Assembly (NCBI RefSeq): GCF_004355225.1
Contig: NZ_CP037933.1
Coordinates: forward strand, 1,674,001-1,738,000
Source of the DNA: Flavobacterium nackdongense
GTDB taxonomy: Bacteria; Bacteroidota; Bacteroidia; Flavobacteriales; Flavobacteriaceae
Length of the DNA stretch: 64,000 bases
Reading direction: 5' to 3'
The notes beneath the pieces were generated by a model. The model saw nothing but the letters and a program-made list of their open reading frames with translations. It made no database searches and was not told where the DNA came from. Position 1 is the first letter of the stretch. Every line of letters starts with the position of its first letter. Positions 43,161 to 51,486 of the stretch are shown here, piece by piece. The position numbers were made by a program, and so were the translations under genes.

Positions 43161-43553
43161 TTATTTATCAAACTTACTCCCTTTGTTATCGGATTTTACC
43201 AGATAAGACATAAAAGCTCCAATTTTTTTGCTTTCAGTTACCGTTTTTATTGTTAAAAATTCAAATTCCTCTTTATTAATGTGCTTTCGATCAAAAGCCC
43301 TATACAGTTGGGACCTTAATTCACCACAAGAACCTTTGGAATAACTCAAAAAATTAATAAATTCTCTTCTGCCATTTCTTTCAAAACCTTCTGCAATATT
43401 ATCCATTATCGAACCTGATGAGCGGTTCATTTGATTCTTTAGTTCAAAATCTTTACCGAGCGTAGTTTTTTCAAATAAATCCCAGACATCCTGACAGATT
43501 ATCCTACTTAATTGCCAAATTTCTAATTCTTCAAATGTGTTAATTGTAGCCAT
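43161..43553 (-). CDS. Four-helix-bundle protein (23S rRNA intervening-sequence/Avd-like)
   Basis: A 130-aa all-helical protein of the S23/IVP family: start FEELEIWQLSRIICQDVWDL, middle FELKNQMNRSSGSIMDNIAE, and GFERNGRREFINFLSYSKGS. The ATG at 43553 starts the conserved domain; a frame from 43640 adds 29 repeat-derived residues. Family members are found inside rRNA spacers and as partners of reverse transcriptases (Avd), but no reverse transcriptase is here. It interrupts the nos cluster between nosD and nosF and is bordered by low-complexity repeats (43113-43150, 43562-43680), which suggests insertion. Confidence 0.88.
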   Translation of the reverse strand: MATINTFEELEIWQLSRIICQDVWDLFEKTTLGKDFELKNQMNRSSGSIMDNIAEGFERNGRREFINFLSYSKGSCGELRSQLYRAFDRKHINKEEFEFLTIKTVTESKKIGAFMSYLVKSDNKGSKFDK

Positions 43554-43561
43554 ATTTATTT

Positions 43562-43680
43562 CGTTGCGGGTTAATATTATTTTCGGATTGGGAGTAAAAC
43601 TTCTCGCTACAAGATTACTCAATAATAACAATATTCCCAAACTATAGCGCTAACACAACACGAAACCCGTAACCCTCAAC
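43562..43680. repeat. Repeat-rich spacer between four-helix gene and nosD
   Basis: GTTGCGGGTTAAT (43563-43575) in one orientation and AACACGAAACCCGTAACCCT (43656-43675) in the other. The latter runs to the nosD stop. They match words of the repeat at 43113-43150. Confidence 0.5.
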
Positions 43681-44905
43681 CTGAAAACTTTTTCATTAAA
43701 GGCGTTTTGTCAATAAAATTATCAGGAGTTATGCTGGGCAAAATTTTCTCGGATTTGTCTAAAAGTGTAATCATAAAACTTCGGAACAGCAACATCGCCG
43801 AAGGATTATTTTCAGTAAGAACAGCAAACAAACTCAAGGGTCGAAAAGGCACGTCTCCAATGCCGTTTTTGTCTAAATCGTATCCTTCGTATTTGTCCCA
43901 ATAATTGCTGTCAAAAGTATTTAAAACAAGACTTCCGTTAGTGCTTATATCAAAAGTATTTCCAACAAAATTGTTGTTTTTGATGACGTTATCCATACAA
44001 CTTGCCTGAATTTTCATTCCCCAACCGTTGGCCTCAAAAATATTCTTTTCGACAAGAATTCTACTTGTTCCTTCCATATGAATTCCAGATGTGTTTTTGT
44101 CAAATTTGTTGCTGATGATATAACTATCCGAAATTTCTTTTAGGAACAAACCGTAAGCAGCATCACCCCAATTTTCTTCGAAATAATTATTGAACATTTT
44201 CACTCTTTGGGTATACATTACCGCAACACCGGCACCATTATTTTTAAAAACATTCGAAATATAGGCATCATCATTCGAAAACATAAAATGCAAACCGTAG
44301 CGAACATTATGCGTAGAAATATTTCTCCAGATGACTGAATTTGTAACAAATTCAAAATAAATCCCATCGCGATGACCTGAAACACTATTGGCAGTAATTT
44401 GAAGACTATCACTTTTCCAGCAATGAATTCCGTTTCCTATGAGTTGTTCCTGCTTTCCGTATGCATTTATCTTGTTGTTTTTGATAATGCAATTGGTTCC
44501 GTTTTGAATGTAAATCCCGAAGAAATTATTGTCGAGAATATTGTTTTGAATCACAACATTTTTTCGGTTGTAGACTTTTATGCCGCAAGGATCTTCCAAA
44601 GTTCCATAGCCTGAATTGATTACTTTAAAGCCTTTTACTAGTGCACCATCGGCTTTAACAGACAAAACTTCATATTTTTTTTGACCGTCTAATGTTGGAA
44701 AGTTTTTGCCGATGAAAACAATTTTTTTATTAATGACGATATTGCCTTCTCGATAAACGCCTTTGTAAACCAAAATAGTATCGTTCACTTTTGCAATTAA
44801 AATCGCTTTCTTGATTGATTTTACAGGTTTATTTACGCCAACTTCAATCAAGTTAGCTTGAAGAAAACTTGAAAACAACAGGAATATATAAAAGGATTTT
44901 TTCAT
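43676..44905 (-). CDS. nosD: Nitrous oxide reductase maturation protein NosD
   Basis: A 409-aa periplasmic right-handed beta-helix protein that works with NosF and NosY and NosL in CuZ assembly. A signal peptide opens it (KSFYIFLLFSSFLQANLI). Stacked parallel beta-helix turns follow, rich in Asn/Gly (NNILDNNFFGIYIQN, HFMFSNDDAYISN, NGAGVAVMYTQRV). The CASH-type region ends near DSNYWDKYEGYDLDKNGIGD, a NosD hallmark. The last residues lie at the repeat that borders the four-helix gene. Confidence 0.93.
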   Translation of the reverse strand: MKKSFYIFLLFSSFLQANLIEVGVNKPVKSIKKAILIAKVNDTILVYKGVYREGNIVINKKIVFIGKNFPTLDGQKKYEVLSVKADGALVKGFKVINSGYGTLEDPCGIKVYNRKNVVIQNNILDNNFFGIYIQNGTNCIIKNNKINAYGKQEQLIGNGIHCWKSDSLQITANSVSGHRDGIYFEFVTNSVIWRNISTHNVRYGLHFMFSNDDAYISNVFKNNGAGVAVMYTQRVKMFNNYFEENWGDAAYGLFLKEISDSYIISNKFDKNTSGIHMEGTSRILVEKNIFEANGWGMKIQASCMDNVIKNNNFVGNTFDISTNGSLVLNTFDSNYWDKYEGYDLDKNGIGDVPFRPLSLFAVLTENNPSAMLLFRSFMITLLDKSEKILPSITPDNFIDKTPLMKKFSG

Positions 44906-44920
44906 TAATTGGTATCAATA

Positions 44921-44953
44921 ACCTTTGTCAAAATTTAAAACTTTGACAAAGGT
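44921..44953. repeat. Hairpin between nosL and nosD
   Basis: ACCTTTGTCAAA (44921-44932) and TTTGACAAAGGT (44942-44953) pair perfectly. It lies within the operon, so it could shield or process the mRNA. Related words (TTTGACAA) occur in the hairpin at 2211-2241. Confidence 0.55.
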
Positions 44954-44962
44954 GCTCTAAAA

Positions 44963-45385
44963 TCATTTCGATAAAATAGCTTTCCAAGCCCTAGGTTCAG
45001 CGTTAAGTTTTGTTGCAAATTCTTTGGCATTCGATTCTTTAGAAAAAGCTATAATTCCACCTCTCATCGGACTTTGAATCGCACCTCCTGAAAGGAAAAA
45101 AGCAGTTTCGGCTGGAATTAAAACATTGTCTTGCGCAAAATCATTTACAAAATAAGCGCCCATTTTGGTATTGGAATTTTCTTTGCAATAATTCATCATA
45201 CACGAAATGTCATCAAATTTGTAAGCTCTGCCTTTTTCCGTAATTACTTCGGCTGCATATTTTCCATCGGCGATGCTCATTCCGCAAAAATCACAATTAT
45301 CGACGTTAATTTTTATGGGTTGCGCCTCTTTTAGACCACAAGATACTGCTAAAAAGAGAACTAGCATAGAAAAATAATGTTTCAT
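44963..45385 (-). CDS. nosL: Copper chaperone lipoprotein NosL
   Basis: A 140-aa lipoprotein (lipobox FLAVSC, Cys at about residue 16) that delivers Cu(I) to N2O reductase. The NosL core shows as NVDNCDFCGMSIADGKYAAE (CxxCGM-type copper site), DDISCMMNYCKEN, and KESNAKEFATKLNAEPRAWK at the end. Its start overlaps the stop of the upstream membrane protein gene by 4 bp. Confidence 0.92.
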   Translation of the reverse strand: MKHYFSMLVLFLAVSCGLKEAQPIKINVDNCDFCGMSIADGKYAAEVITEKGRAYKFDDISCMMNYCKENSNTKMGAYFVNDFAQDNVLIPAETAFFLSGGAIQSPMRGGIIAFSKESNAKEFATKLNAEPRAWKAILSK

Positions 45386-45972
45386 GGTTTTGCTTTTCTG
45401 AAAAATTTAAATTCAAGTAAAACTACCGTTGCAAGAAGAATTCCTGCCAGCACCAGCATCCAACCTCCGGTATCAGGAATAGAATAAGCACCAAAATTAA
45501 GCAGTTGCTTGTAACCGAGTAGTGGCGGTTGGTATGCCATTCCAGGAACAACAATCGCGGCATTTGGATCGAGATTATGCCCGTATTCATAATTCCATCT
45601 GTAAAAATCTACGGCGGCTAGAACCACAAATACTACATACGAAATTAAAAAAATCAGAACTGCTTTTCTACGCGCTATGAGAATTAAAACAATAGAAACA
45701 AGTCCATAAGCGCCGAAAATGTAGGGTAAAATCGTAAATTCAAAAAAGTTTTCAGTATGCAAGGTGGCCATTCCAATATAATGATTCAATCCGTTGATTA
45801 CTGCCACATCGCCACCAATTTTATTAGCGTGCAACTGCAAAACTAAACCTTCGGGGTATTGAGGCGCTTCTAATTCTATGCGCCACATTGGCACAAACAA
45901 AGAACCAATAAACAACAATCCTGTAACCAAAAGCAACACTTTTGAAACCAAAGAAATTTTATTCGTGTTCAT
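45382..45972 (-). CDS. Membrane protein of the nos cluster
   Basis: A 196-aa membrane protein. The ATG at 45972 is chosen because it gives a start typical for the family (MNTNKISLVSKVLLLVTGLL); a frame from 46005 adds 11 residues. Four to five hydrophobic segments, with a long extracytoplasmic loop (RIELEAPQYPEGLVLQLHAN) and conserved-looking HYIGMATLH and NFGAYSIPDTGGW stretches. Genes of this kind sit between nosZ and nosL in Bacteroidota nos clusters. It may take the place of NosR in electron delivery or copper assembly; no direct evidence. Confidence 0.75.
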   Translation of the reverse strand: MNTNKISLVSKVLLLVTGLLFIGSLFVPMWRIELEAPQYPEGLVLQLHANKIGGDVAVINGLNHYIGMATLHTENFFEFTILPYIFGAYGLVSIVLILIARRKAVLIFLISYVVFVVLAAVDFYRWNYEYGHNLDPNAAIVVPGMAYQPPLLGYKQLLNFGAYSIPDTGGWMLVLAGILLATVVLLEFKFFRKAKP

Positions 45973-46087
45973 AATTAATTTTCTTAAAGTAAAAAAATGA
46001 ACCATTAAGAAATTTAAGTTGATTAAGATGTGTAACTTAATATTCCTAATTTTCTTAATGGTTCGAAAAAAGTTAAGCTTGTTTTAA

Positions 46088-48064
46088 TTATTTAGTCGCT
46101 GGCACATTTGTACCCAAACTAAAAGTCAATGGGATAGTGCTTCCTGCCGGAGACACTCTAACATAACCTTGCATTTCTTGGTGTAGTGCGCTACAGAAAT
46201 CCGTACAATAGAATGGAACTATACCTACTTTTTTAGGCATCCATTTCAAGGTACAAGTTTCTCCTGGCATTATTAGCAATTCACCATTATCGGCTCCTTT
46301 TATGGCAAATCCGTGAGGGACATCCCAATCTTGCTCTAAGTTCGTCACGTGGAAATACACCTCATCACCTACTTTTATTCCTTCGATATTATCCGAAGCA
46401 AAATGCGAACGAATAGATGTCATATAAACGTCAACTCTATTTCCTTTTCGAACAACTTTCGATTCTTTTTCGCCTTTGGTTACAAAAGGATGATTGTTTT
46501 CCTCAATTTTATAGAATTTCAACTGACCGTTATTTCGAATCAAATCGGCTGGTGCTGCTTGCGCATAATGCGGTTCGCCAATGGTTGGAAAATCTAAAAT
46601 CAATTGCATTTTGTCACCGCTAATGTCAAATATCTGAGCACTTTGAGCCAATTCTGGACCTGTTGGCAAATACCTGTCTTTGGTGATTTTGTTGTAAGCT
46701 ATCAAATATTTTCCGAAAGGTTTTTTACTATCTCCGCCAGGAATACAAAGGTGTCCAACAGAATAATAAGTAGGAACTCGATCTAAAACTTTCAAAGATT
46801 TGATGTCCCATTTTACCACTTCAGACGAAACGAAGAAAGTAGTGTAGGCATTTCCTTTTCCGTCAAATTCAGTGTGCAATGGTCCAAGTCCTGGTTTTTG
46901 AACTTCACCGTGCAATGCAGCTTCGTATTTAATTACCGGAATTCCATCGTATTCTCCATCAAATTGTTTGTTTTTGATGGCGTTTTGCATTTTATCAAAA
47001 CTAAACACAGGAATCAAAGCAGCTAATTTTCCAGAACCTACAATGTATTCGCCAGTAGGATCGACATCACAACCGTGAGGCGATTTTGGACAAGGAATCA
47101 TATAACAAATGTCTTTTAATTCTTTGGCACTCAAAACCAAAACTTCGGTTCTCATTTCAGATTTGGCAGTATGTGTTTTTTCGTCATAACTATTGTGCAC
47201 ATATTTGGTAGCCACTTTTTTAGCTTTTCCCGCTTTGACATATTCTTCGGCTTTTTTCCAATTGACAGCCATAATAAAATCTTTGTCTTTTTGAGAAGCA
47301 TTCACTTCAAGCAAAGTATTGGCTTGTTCGGTATTGTAGCAAGAGAAGAAAAACCAACCGTGAGATTTCCCTTTTCCAGCGTGACTTAAATCGAAATTTA
47401 CTCCTGGAGCCTCAATTTGGAAAGCAATATCTAGTTCACCAGCTTTCCCTACTTTTACAAAACTCAAATAGCCTTTGAAGTTTTCTTTGTAGGTATTGAT
47501 AGGAATATCACCATTTACATTGTCCGGTGGAACGCTAAAACGAGTTCCCGCAACCACATATTCAGTATTTTCTGTAATGAAAGGAGAAGAGTGATTTCCG
47601 GCGCTATTGGGCAATTCGATAATTTCTTTAGTAGTAAATGTTTTCAAATCGACACGTGCAATCCGAGGCGTATTATTGGCATTGGCAAAAAGCCAACGTC
47701 CATCGACTTCTCCGTTGGTTTGTGATAATTCAGTATGATGCTGATCATCCCAAGGTACAAAACCGTGCGAAGTGTTTAGCATTGGCTTGGTTTCTTCATT
47801 GTAACCATAACCACTTTGCGGATCGGCAGAAAAAACTGGAATTACTCTAAACAATCTTCCGCTTGGCAAGCCATAAACACTCACTTGACCGCTAAAACCA
47901 CCTGAAACGAAATTATAAAATTCGTCATATTTTCCAGGTGCTACGTACGCTTTTTGCGCTGCATCACCACTAACTGCATCGCCTGAATTTTTGGGTTTGC
48001 AAGAGCTAAAAAATGCGGCTACCAAAACTATGGCGATACCCGCTTTTGTAAATGTGTTGTTCAT
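46088..48064 (-). CDS. nosZ: Nitrous-oxide reductase, clade II (Sec-type lipoprotein)
   Basis: A 658-aa N2O reductase reducing N2O to N2. The signal (KAGIAIVLVAAFFSSC, lipobox FSSC) lacks a twin-arginine motif, so it is Sec-exported and lipid-anchored, as in clade II. The beta-propeller carries CuZ histidines in DDQHHTEL, AGNHSSPF, FDLSHAGKGKSHGW, KSPHGCDVD, GPLHTEFDG and SVGHLCIPGG. The C-terminal cupredoxin domain has the CuA ligands H584, C620, C624, H628 and M631 (CTDFCSALHQEM). A cytochrome c precedes it by 31 bp. It is part of a Crp/Fnr-box operon. Confidence 0.97.
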   Translation of the reverse strand: MNNTFTKAGIAIVLVAAFFSSCKPKNSGDAVSGDAAQKAYVAPGKYDEFYNFVSGGFSGQVSVYGLPSGRLFRVIPVFSADPQSGYGYNEETKPMLNTSHGFVPWDDQHHTELSQTNGEVDGRWLFANANNTPRIARVDLKTFTTKEIIELPNSAGNHSSPFITENTEYVVAGTRFSVPPDNVNGDIPINTYKENFKGYLSFVKVGKAGELDIAFQIEAPGVNFDLSHAGKGKSHGWFFFSCYNTEQANTLLEVNASQKDKDFIMAVNWKKAEEYVKAGKAKKVATKYVHNSYDEKTHTAKSEMRTEVLVLSAKELKDICYMIPCPKSPHGCDVDPTGEYIVGSGKLAALIPVFSFDKMQNAIKNKQFDGEYDGIPVIKYEAALHGEVQKPGLGPLHTEFDGKGNAYTTFFVSSEVVKWDIKSLKVLDRVPTYYSVGHLCIPGGDSKKPFGKYLIAYNKITKDRYLPTGPELAQSAQIFDISGDKMQLILDFPTIGEPHYAQAAPADLIRNNGQLKFYKIEENNHPFVTKGEKESKVVRKGNRVDVYMTSIRSHFASDNIEGIKVGDEVYFHVTNLEQDWDVPHGFAIKGADNGELLIMPGETCTLKWMPKKVGIVPFYCTDFCSALHQEMQGYVRVSPAGSTIPLTFSLGTNVPATK

Positions 48065-48095
48065 TACATTTTGGTTTTAATTTGTTTACTATTTC

Positions 48096-48569
48096 TTATT
48101 TAACGCCATCGTTTTTGCGCATAAACTCAAGAATATTTCTAGCATCAGTATCGGTTAAGGACTGATTTGGCATACGCACCAAACAAATTTCTAATTGTGC
48201 TTGTAACTCTGGATCTTTATCAATCATAGGGTCAGGATTGGTTATGAAATTCATAATCCATTCTGGTTTTTGACGAGTTGAAACCCCTTTCCAACCCGGT
48301 CCAACTAATTTTTCATCTGTCAATTTGTGACAAGCAGAACATTTTACGGACTGAATTTTTTCGCCTTCGGCCGCCATCGCTGCATCTATTGTAGCTCCAA
48401 GCTCGACAGTGGTGTATTTTCCAAGCCCTCTTTTGGGATCATAAGATGAGGCATCCTTTGACGTTTCGGTAGCTGCTGCTCCTGTTGAAAAATCTTCTGT
48501 AGTATTTTCTTTTTTTCCACACGAAGCAAATAATGCTGCGGCAACAATAAATAATGATAATTTGTACAT
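48096..48569 (-). CDS. Mono-heme c-type cytochrome lipoprotein
   Basis: A 157-aa lipoprotein (lipobox LFASC, Cys about residue 17) with one class I cytochrome c domain: heme motif CSACH near residue 91 and likely Met ligand in VRMPNQSLTDTDA. It starts the nos operon and should be the direct electron donor to NosZ in the periplasm. Its promoter carries a perfect Crp/Fnr-type box (48625-48640). Confidence 0.92.
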   Translation of the reverse strand: MYKLSLFIVAAALFASCGKKENTTEDFSTGAAATETSKDASSYDPKRGLGKYTTVELGATIDAAMAAEGEKIQSVKCSACHKLTDEKLVGPGWKGVSTRQKPEWIMNFITNPDPMIDKDPELQAQLEICLVRMPNQSLTDTDARNILEFMRKNDGVK

Positions 48570-48624
48570 AAAAGTTAGTTTAAAAATTTCTAGAACAAAA
48601 TTGCGAATTGTTTTAACGAATAAT

Positions 48625-48640
48625 TATGATTGCAATCATA
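48625..48640 (-). promoter_or_regulatory. Crp/Fnr-type box upstream of the nos operon
   Basis: TATGATTGCAATCATA, a perfect 16-bp palindrome. Its centre is 33 bp from CAATTTTG (minus strand, 48596-48603), a near-consensus -7 element. Confidence 0.8.
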
Positions 48641-48757
48641 CTTTTTCATTTTTTCACCTCATTGACTATCAGTGCTGAACAAAAAATTTTGTTAAAAATT
48701 AAACCTTTAAAACTTTTCAAAGTCCTATTGCTATAATTTAAAAAAACATAATTTAAA

Positions 48758-49222
48758 ATGAAAAAATTAATTGTTATCGCACTACTAATGGTTGGGACAA
48801 CCATTTTTGCACAAGAAAGAAACAGAAAACATCAAGGAAGTGAAATGGAGCAATTTACACCTGAACAACAAAGCCAATTGATGCTCAAAAAGATGACTTT
48901 GGATTTGGACTTAAATGAAGCGCAACAAAAAGAAATGAGCGCTATTATTTCAGAGAATATGGCCAAAAAAGAAGCGATGAAGACTGAAATGAAAGCCAAA
49001 AAAGAAAAAGGAGTAGAACCTACGCAAGACGAACGTTTCGCTATGCAAATGAAAATGCTTGACGAACAAATTGCAACTAAAAAAAGAGTAGAAAAAATTC
49101 TGAATGCGAAGCAATTCGAAAAATGGAGCGCTCTAAAAGAACATCATAAAGGAGAAAGACCGGGAAAAAACAAAGAAAATCACCAAGGAAAAAATCAAGG
49201 TCAAAGACAAAGACAAGGTTAA
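48758..49222 (+). CDS. Spy/CpxP-like periplasmic protein
   Basis: A 154-aa exported protein with signal peptide (KKLIVIALLMVGTTIFAQE) and a helical core (MEQFTPEQQSQLMLKKMTLD and LNEAQQKEMSAIISENMAKK) of the LTxxQ type found in Spy and CpxP chaperones. The tail is Gly/Lys/Gln-rich (GKNQGQRQRQG). Role: probable envelope stress chaperone or metal-resistance helper. It is divergent from the nos operon with 188 bp between, and its own promoter is not obvious. Confidence 0.8.
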   Translation: MKKLIVIALLMVGTTIFAQERNRKHQGSEMEQFTPEQQSQLMLKKMTLDLDLNEAQQKEMSAIISENMAKKEAMKTEMKAKKEKGVEPTQDERFAMQMKMLDEQIATKKRVEKILNAKQFEKWSALKEHHKGERPGKNKENHQGKNQGQRQRQG

Positions 49223-49255
49223 GTAATAATAGTTAGTAGAATTGGTTAGTTTGTT

Positions 49256-49286
49256 AAACTTCCGGCTGGTTACCGGAAGTTTTTTT
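49256..49286 (+). terminator. Intrinsic terminator after the Spy-like gene
   Basis: AAACTTCCGG and CCGGAAGTTTTTTT, a strong hairpin with T tract. It also faces the end of hemL. Confidence 0.85.
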
Positions 49287-49300
49287 ATGTCCTCTTATTA

Positions 49301-50587
49301 CTAAAAAGTTTTAGAAACTTTATCGATAGCTTGAATGGTAAAATCTAAATCTTCATAAGTGAGTGCGTCGGTGATAAACCAAGTTTCATAAGCTGATGGA
49401 GCAATATATATTCCTTCTTGCAACAAGCCGTGAAAGAATTTTTTGAAGGTTTCATTATCGCCTTTTGCAGCTGTTTGAAAATCGAAAACTGGAGCAGCAT
49501 CAAAATGTACCGAAATCATTGAACCTACTCGATTAATCGTAAATTCGACCTTATTGGCTTTTAATACGCTATCAATTCCAGCAGCCAAATAAGCCGTTTT
49601 TTCTTCTAATCTTTTGAAAATTTCGCGATCAGAATCCAATGCTTGCAACATCGCCAATCCTGCAGCCATTGCCAAAGGATTTCCCGACAAAGTTCCCGCT
49701 TGATAAACTGGTCCAAGTGGAGCTAAATAATTCATAATTTCTGCTCGAGCCGCAAAAGCACCAACTGGCAAACCGCCACCAATTACTTTTCCGAAGCAAA
49801 CAATATCCGCATCGACATTTAATAATTCCTGAACTCCACCTCTAGCGAGTCTGAATCCCGTCATTACCTCATCGAAAATGAGGAGAATATCGTTTTCTGT
49901 ACACAATTGGCGCAAGCCTTCCAAGAACCCTTTTTTGGGTGGAATACAACCCATATTTCCGGCAACTGGTTCTACAATTATGGCGGCAATTTCGTTTTTA
50001 TTGGCTTCGATTAAAGTGGCTACATTGTCTAAATCATTGTATTTAGCAAGCAAAGTATCTTTTGCAGTTCCGGCGGTTACTCCGGGACTATTTGGCGAAC
50101 CAAAAGTAATAGCTCCGCTTCCTGCTTGTATCAAAAACGAATCGGAATGACCGTGATAACAACCCGCAAATTTGATTATTTTATCTCTTTTGGTAAATCC
50201 ACGAGCCAATCGAATGGCGCTCATACAAGCTTCGGTACCTGAATTGACAAAACGTATTTTATCGATATTGGGCACCATAGCAACAGCTAATTCCGCGATT
50301 TTAGTTTCAATTTCCGTTGGCATTCCGAAGGAAGTTCCGAGTTTTGCTTTTTCAATTACGGCATCAACAACGGGTTGAAAAGCATGACCCAAAATCATGG
50401 GGCCCCAAGAATTGATATAATCTATTAATTTGTTTCCATCTTCGTCATACAGATAGGCTCCTTTGGCACTTTTGACAAAAATGGGTGTTCCTCCTACTGC
50501 TTTGAAGGCACGAACTGGTGAATTTACTCCACCGGGAATTACTTTTTCTGCTTCTGCAAAAAGCTGACTGCTTCTTTGGTATAACAT
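49301..50587 (-). CDS. hemL: Glutamate-1-semialdehyde 2,1-aminomutase
   Basis: A 428-aa PLP enzyme converting glutamate-1-semialdehyde to 5-aminolevulinate in heme synthesis. Motifs: [19 protein letters not shown] at the start, [20 protein letters not shown], the PLP-site Asp in [17 protein letters not shown], and the Schiff-base Lys in [16 protein letters not shown]. Full length. It supplies heme for the cytochromes nearby but is not obviously co-regulated with them. Confidence 0.97.
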   Translation of the reverse strand: MLYQRSSQLFAEAEKVIPGGVNSPVRAFKAVGGTPIFVKSAKGAYLYDEDGNKLIDYINSWGPMILGHAFQPVVDAVIEKAKLGTSFGMPTEIETKIAELAVAMVPNIDKIRFVNSGTEACMSAIRLARGFTKRDKIIKFAGCYHGHSDSFLIQAGSGAITFGSPNSPGVTAGTAKDTLLAKYNDLDNVATLIEANKNEIAAIIVEPVAGNMGCIPPKKGFLEGLRQLCTENDILLIFDEVMTGFRLARGGVQELLNVDADIVCFGKVIGGGLPVGAFAARAEIMNYLAPLGPVYQAGTLSGNPLAMAAGLAMLQALDSDREIFKRLEEKTAYLAAGIDSVLKANKVEFTINRVGSMISVHFDAAPVFDFQTAAKGDNETFKKFFHGLLQEGIYIAPSAYETWFITDALTYEDLDFTIQAIDKVSKTF

Positions 50588-50690
50588 TTAGATTTTAGAT
50601 TTCAGATTAACGATTTTAGATTTTAGATTTACTTTTTCAATTGACATTGTGATTGTCATTGAAATTGCGATTGAAATTGTTATTGAATTT
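50582..50690. repeat. Low-complexity tandem repeats
   Basis: Degenerate copies of TTTAGATT (50588-50630), then copies of ATTGAAATTG/ATTGTCATTG (50638-50690). They fill the gap between hemL and the LysM gene and run to the 3' end of the latter. Confidence 0.7.
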
Positions 50691-51486
50691 TTAGATTCTG
50701 ACCTATTGAAATGGCATTGTCAAAAATATTGTTTTGTTTTTTTAAGTCTTCGATGGAAATATTAAATTTTTTGGAAATGGAATATAAGGTATCCCCTTTT
50801 TTAACTTCGTACAGATTTGCTTTCTCATCACTAACAACGACAGCCCTTGCATTTTGGCTTTTGTCTAAAAAATAAGCTTTGCCCAAAACCTGATTGTCGT
50901 ATTGATCCAAATGATAGCGTTCGATGTAACTAATTAATTTTTCAGGATATTTAGGATCTGTGGCATATCCTGCGGCTTTCAAACCTTTTGCCCACCCTTT
51001 ATAATCGCCTTTTTCCAATTTAAACAACGAAGCATACCGTGTTCTTTTGGAAACTATAGCCGCATGATCTTGATAGGATTCTTCTGCATTGCCATATTTT
51101 CGGAAGCATTCTTGAGTTGCATCGTCATCGTGTAGCGTCGTTTCACCTTTCCAATCGGTGTAGCATTTTATTCCAAAATGGTTGTTCGCGGTTGTGGCCA
51201 ACTTACCCTGACCGGCACCAGATTCCAAAATTCCCTGAGCCAATATGATGCTCGCGGGAATGCCATAATTCTTCATATTACTCATTGCAATATCTTTGTA
51301 ATGAAAAACATAGCCATTGATCAAATCTGAAGTAACCACCGTTTTTGAAGTCGATTCAATCACTTCGGAACCAGATACTTTTTTCTGGCTAGTCGCCGTC
51401 TTTTTTGGAGTTACAATAACAGATTTTGAGTTGCTACAACCTGTTAAAAATAAAATTACAACTAAGAGTACTATTTTTTTATACAT
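50680..51486 (-). CDS. Glucosaminidase-LysM lipoprotein
   Basis: A 268-aa lipoprotein (lipobox FLTGC, Cys at about residue 17). The glucosaminidase (FlgJ/mannosyl-glycoprotein-like) domain spans about 75-205 and shows IPASIILAQGILESGAGQGK with its catalytic Glu, NNHFGIKCYTDWKGET, and KGWAKGLKAAGYATDPKYP. A single LysM domain lies at the C-terminus (YEVKKGDTLYSISKKFNISI). Role: cleavage of peptidoglycan glycan strands during growth. The start overlaps the stop of the upstream PLP gene by 8 bp. Confidence 0.93.
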   Translation of the reverse strand: MYKKIVLLVVILFLTGCSNSKSVIVTPKKTATSQKKVSGSEVIESTSKTVVTSDLINGYVFHYKDIAMSNMKNYGIPASIILAQGILESGAGQGKLATTANNHFGIKCYTDWKGETTLHDDDATQECFRKYGNAEESYQDHAAIVSKRTRYASLFKLEKGDYKGWAKGLKAAGYATDPKYPEKLISYIERYHLDQYDNQVLGKAYFLDKSQNARAVVVSDEKANLYEVKKGDTLYSISKKFNISIEDLKKQNNIFDNAISIGQNLKIQ

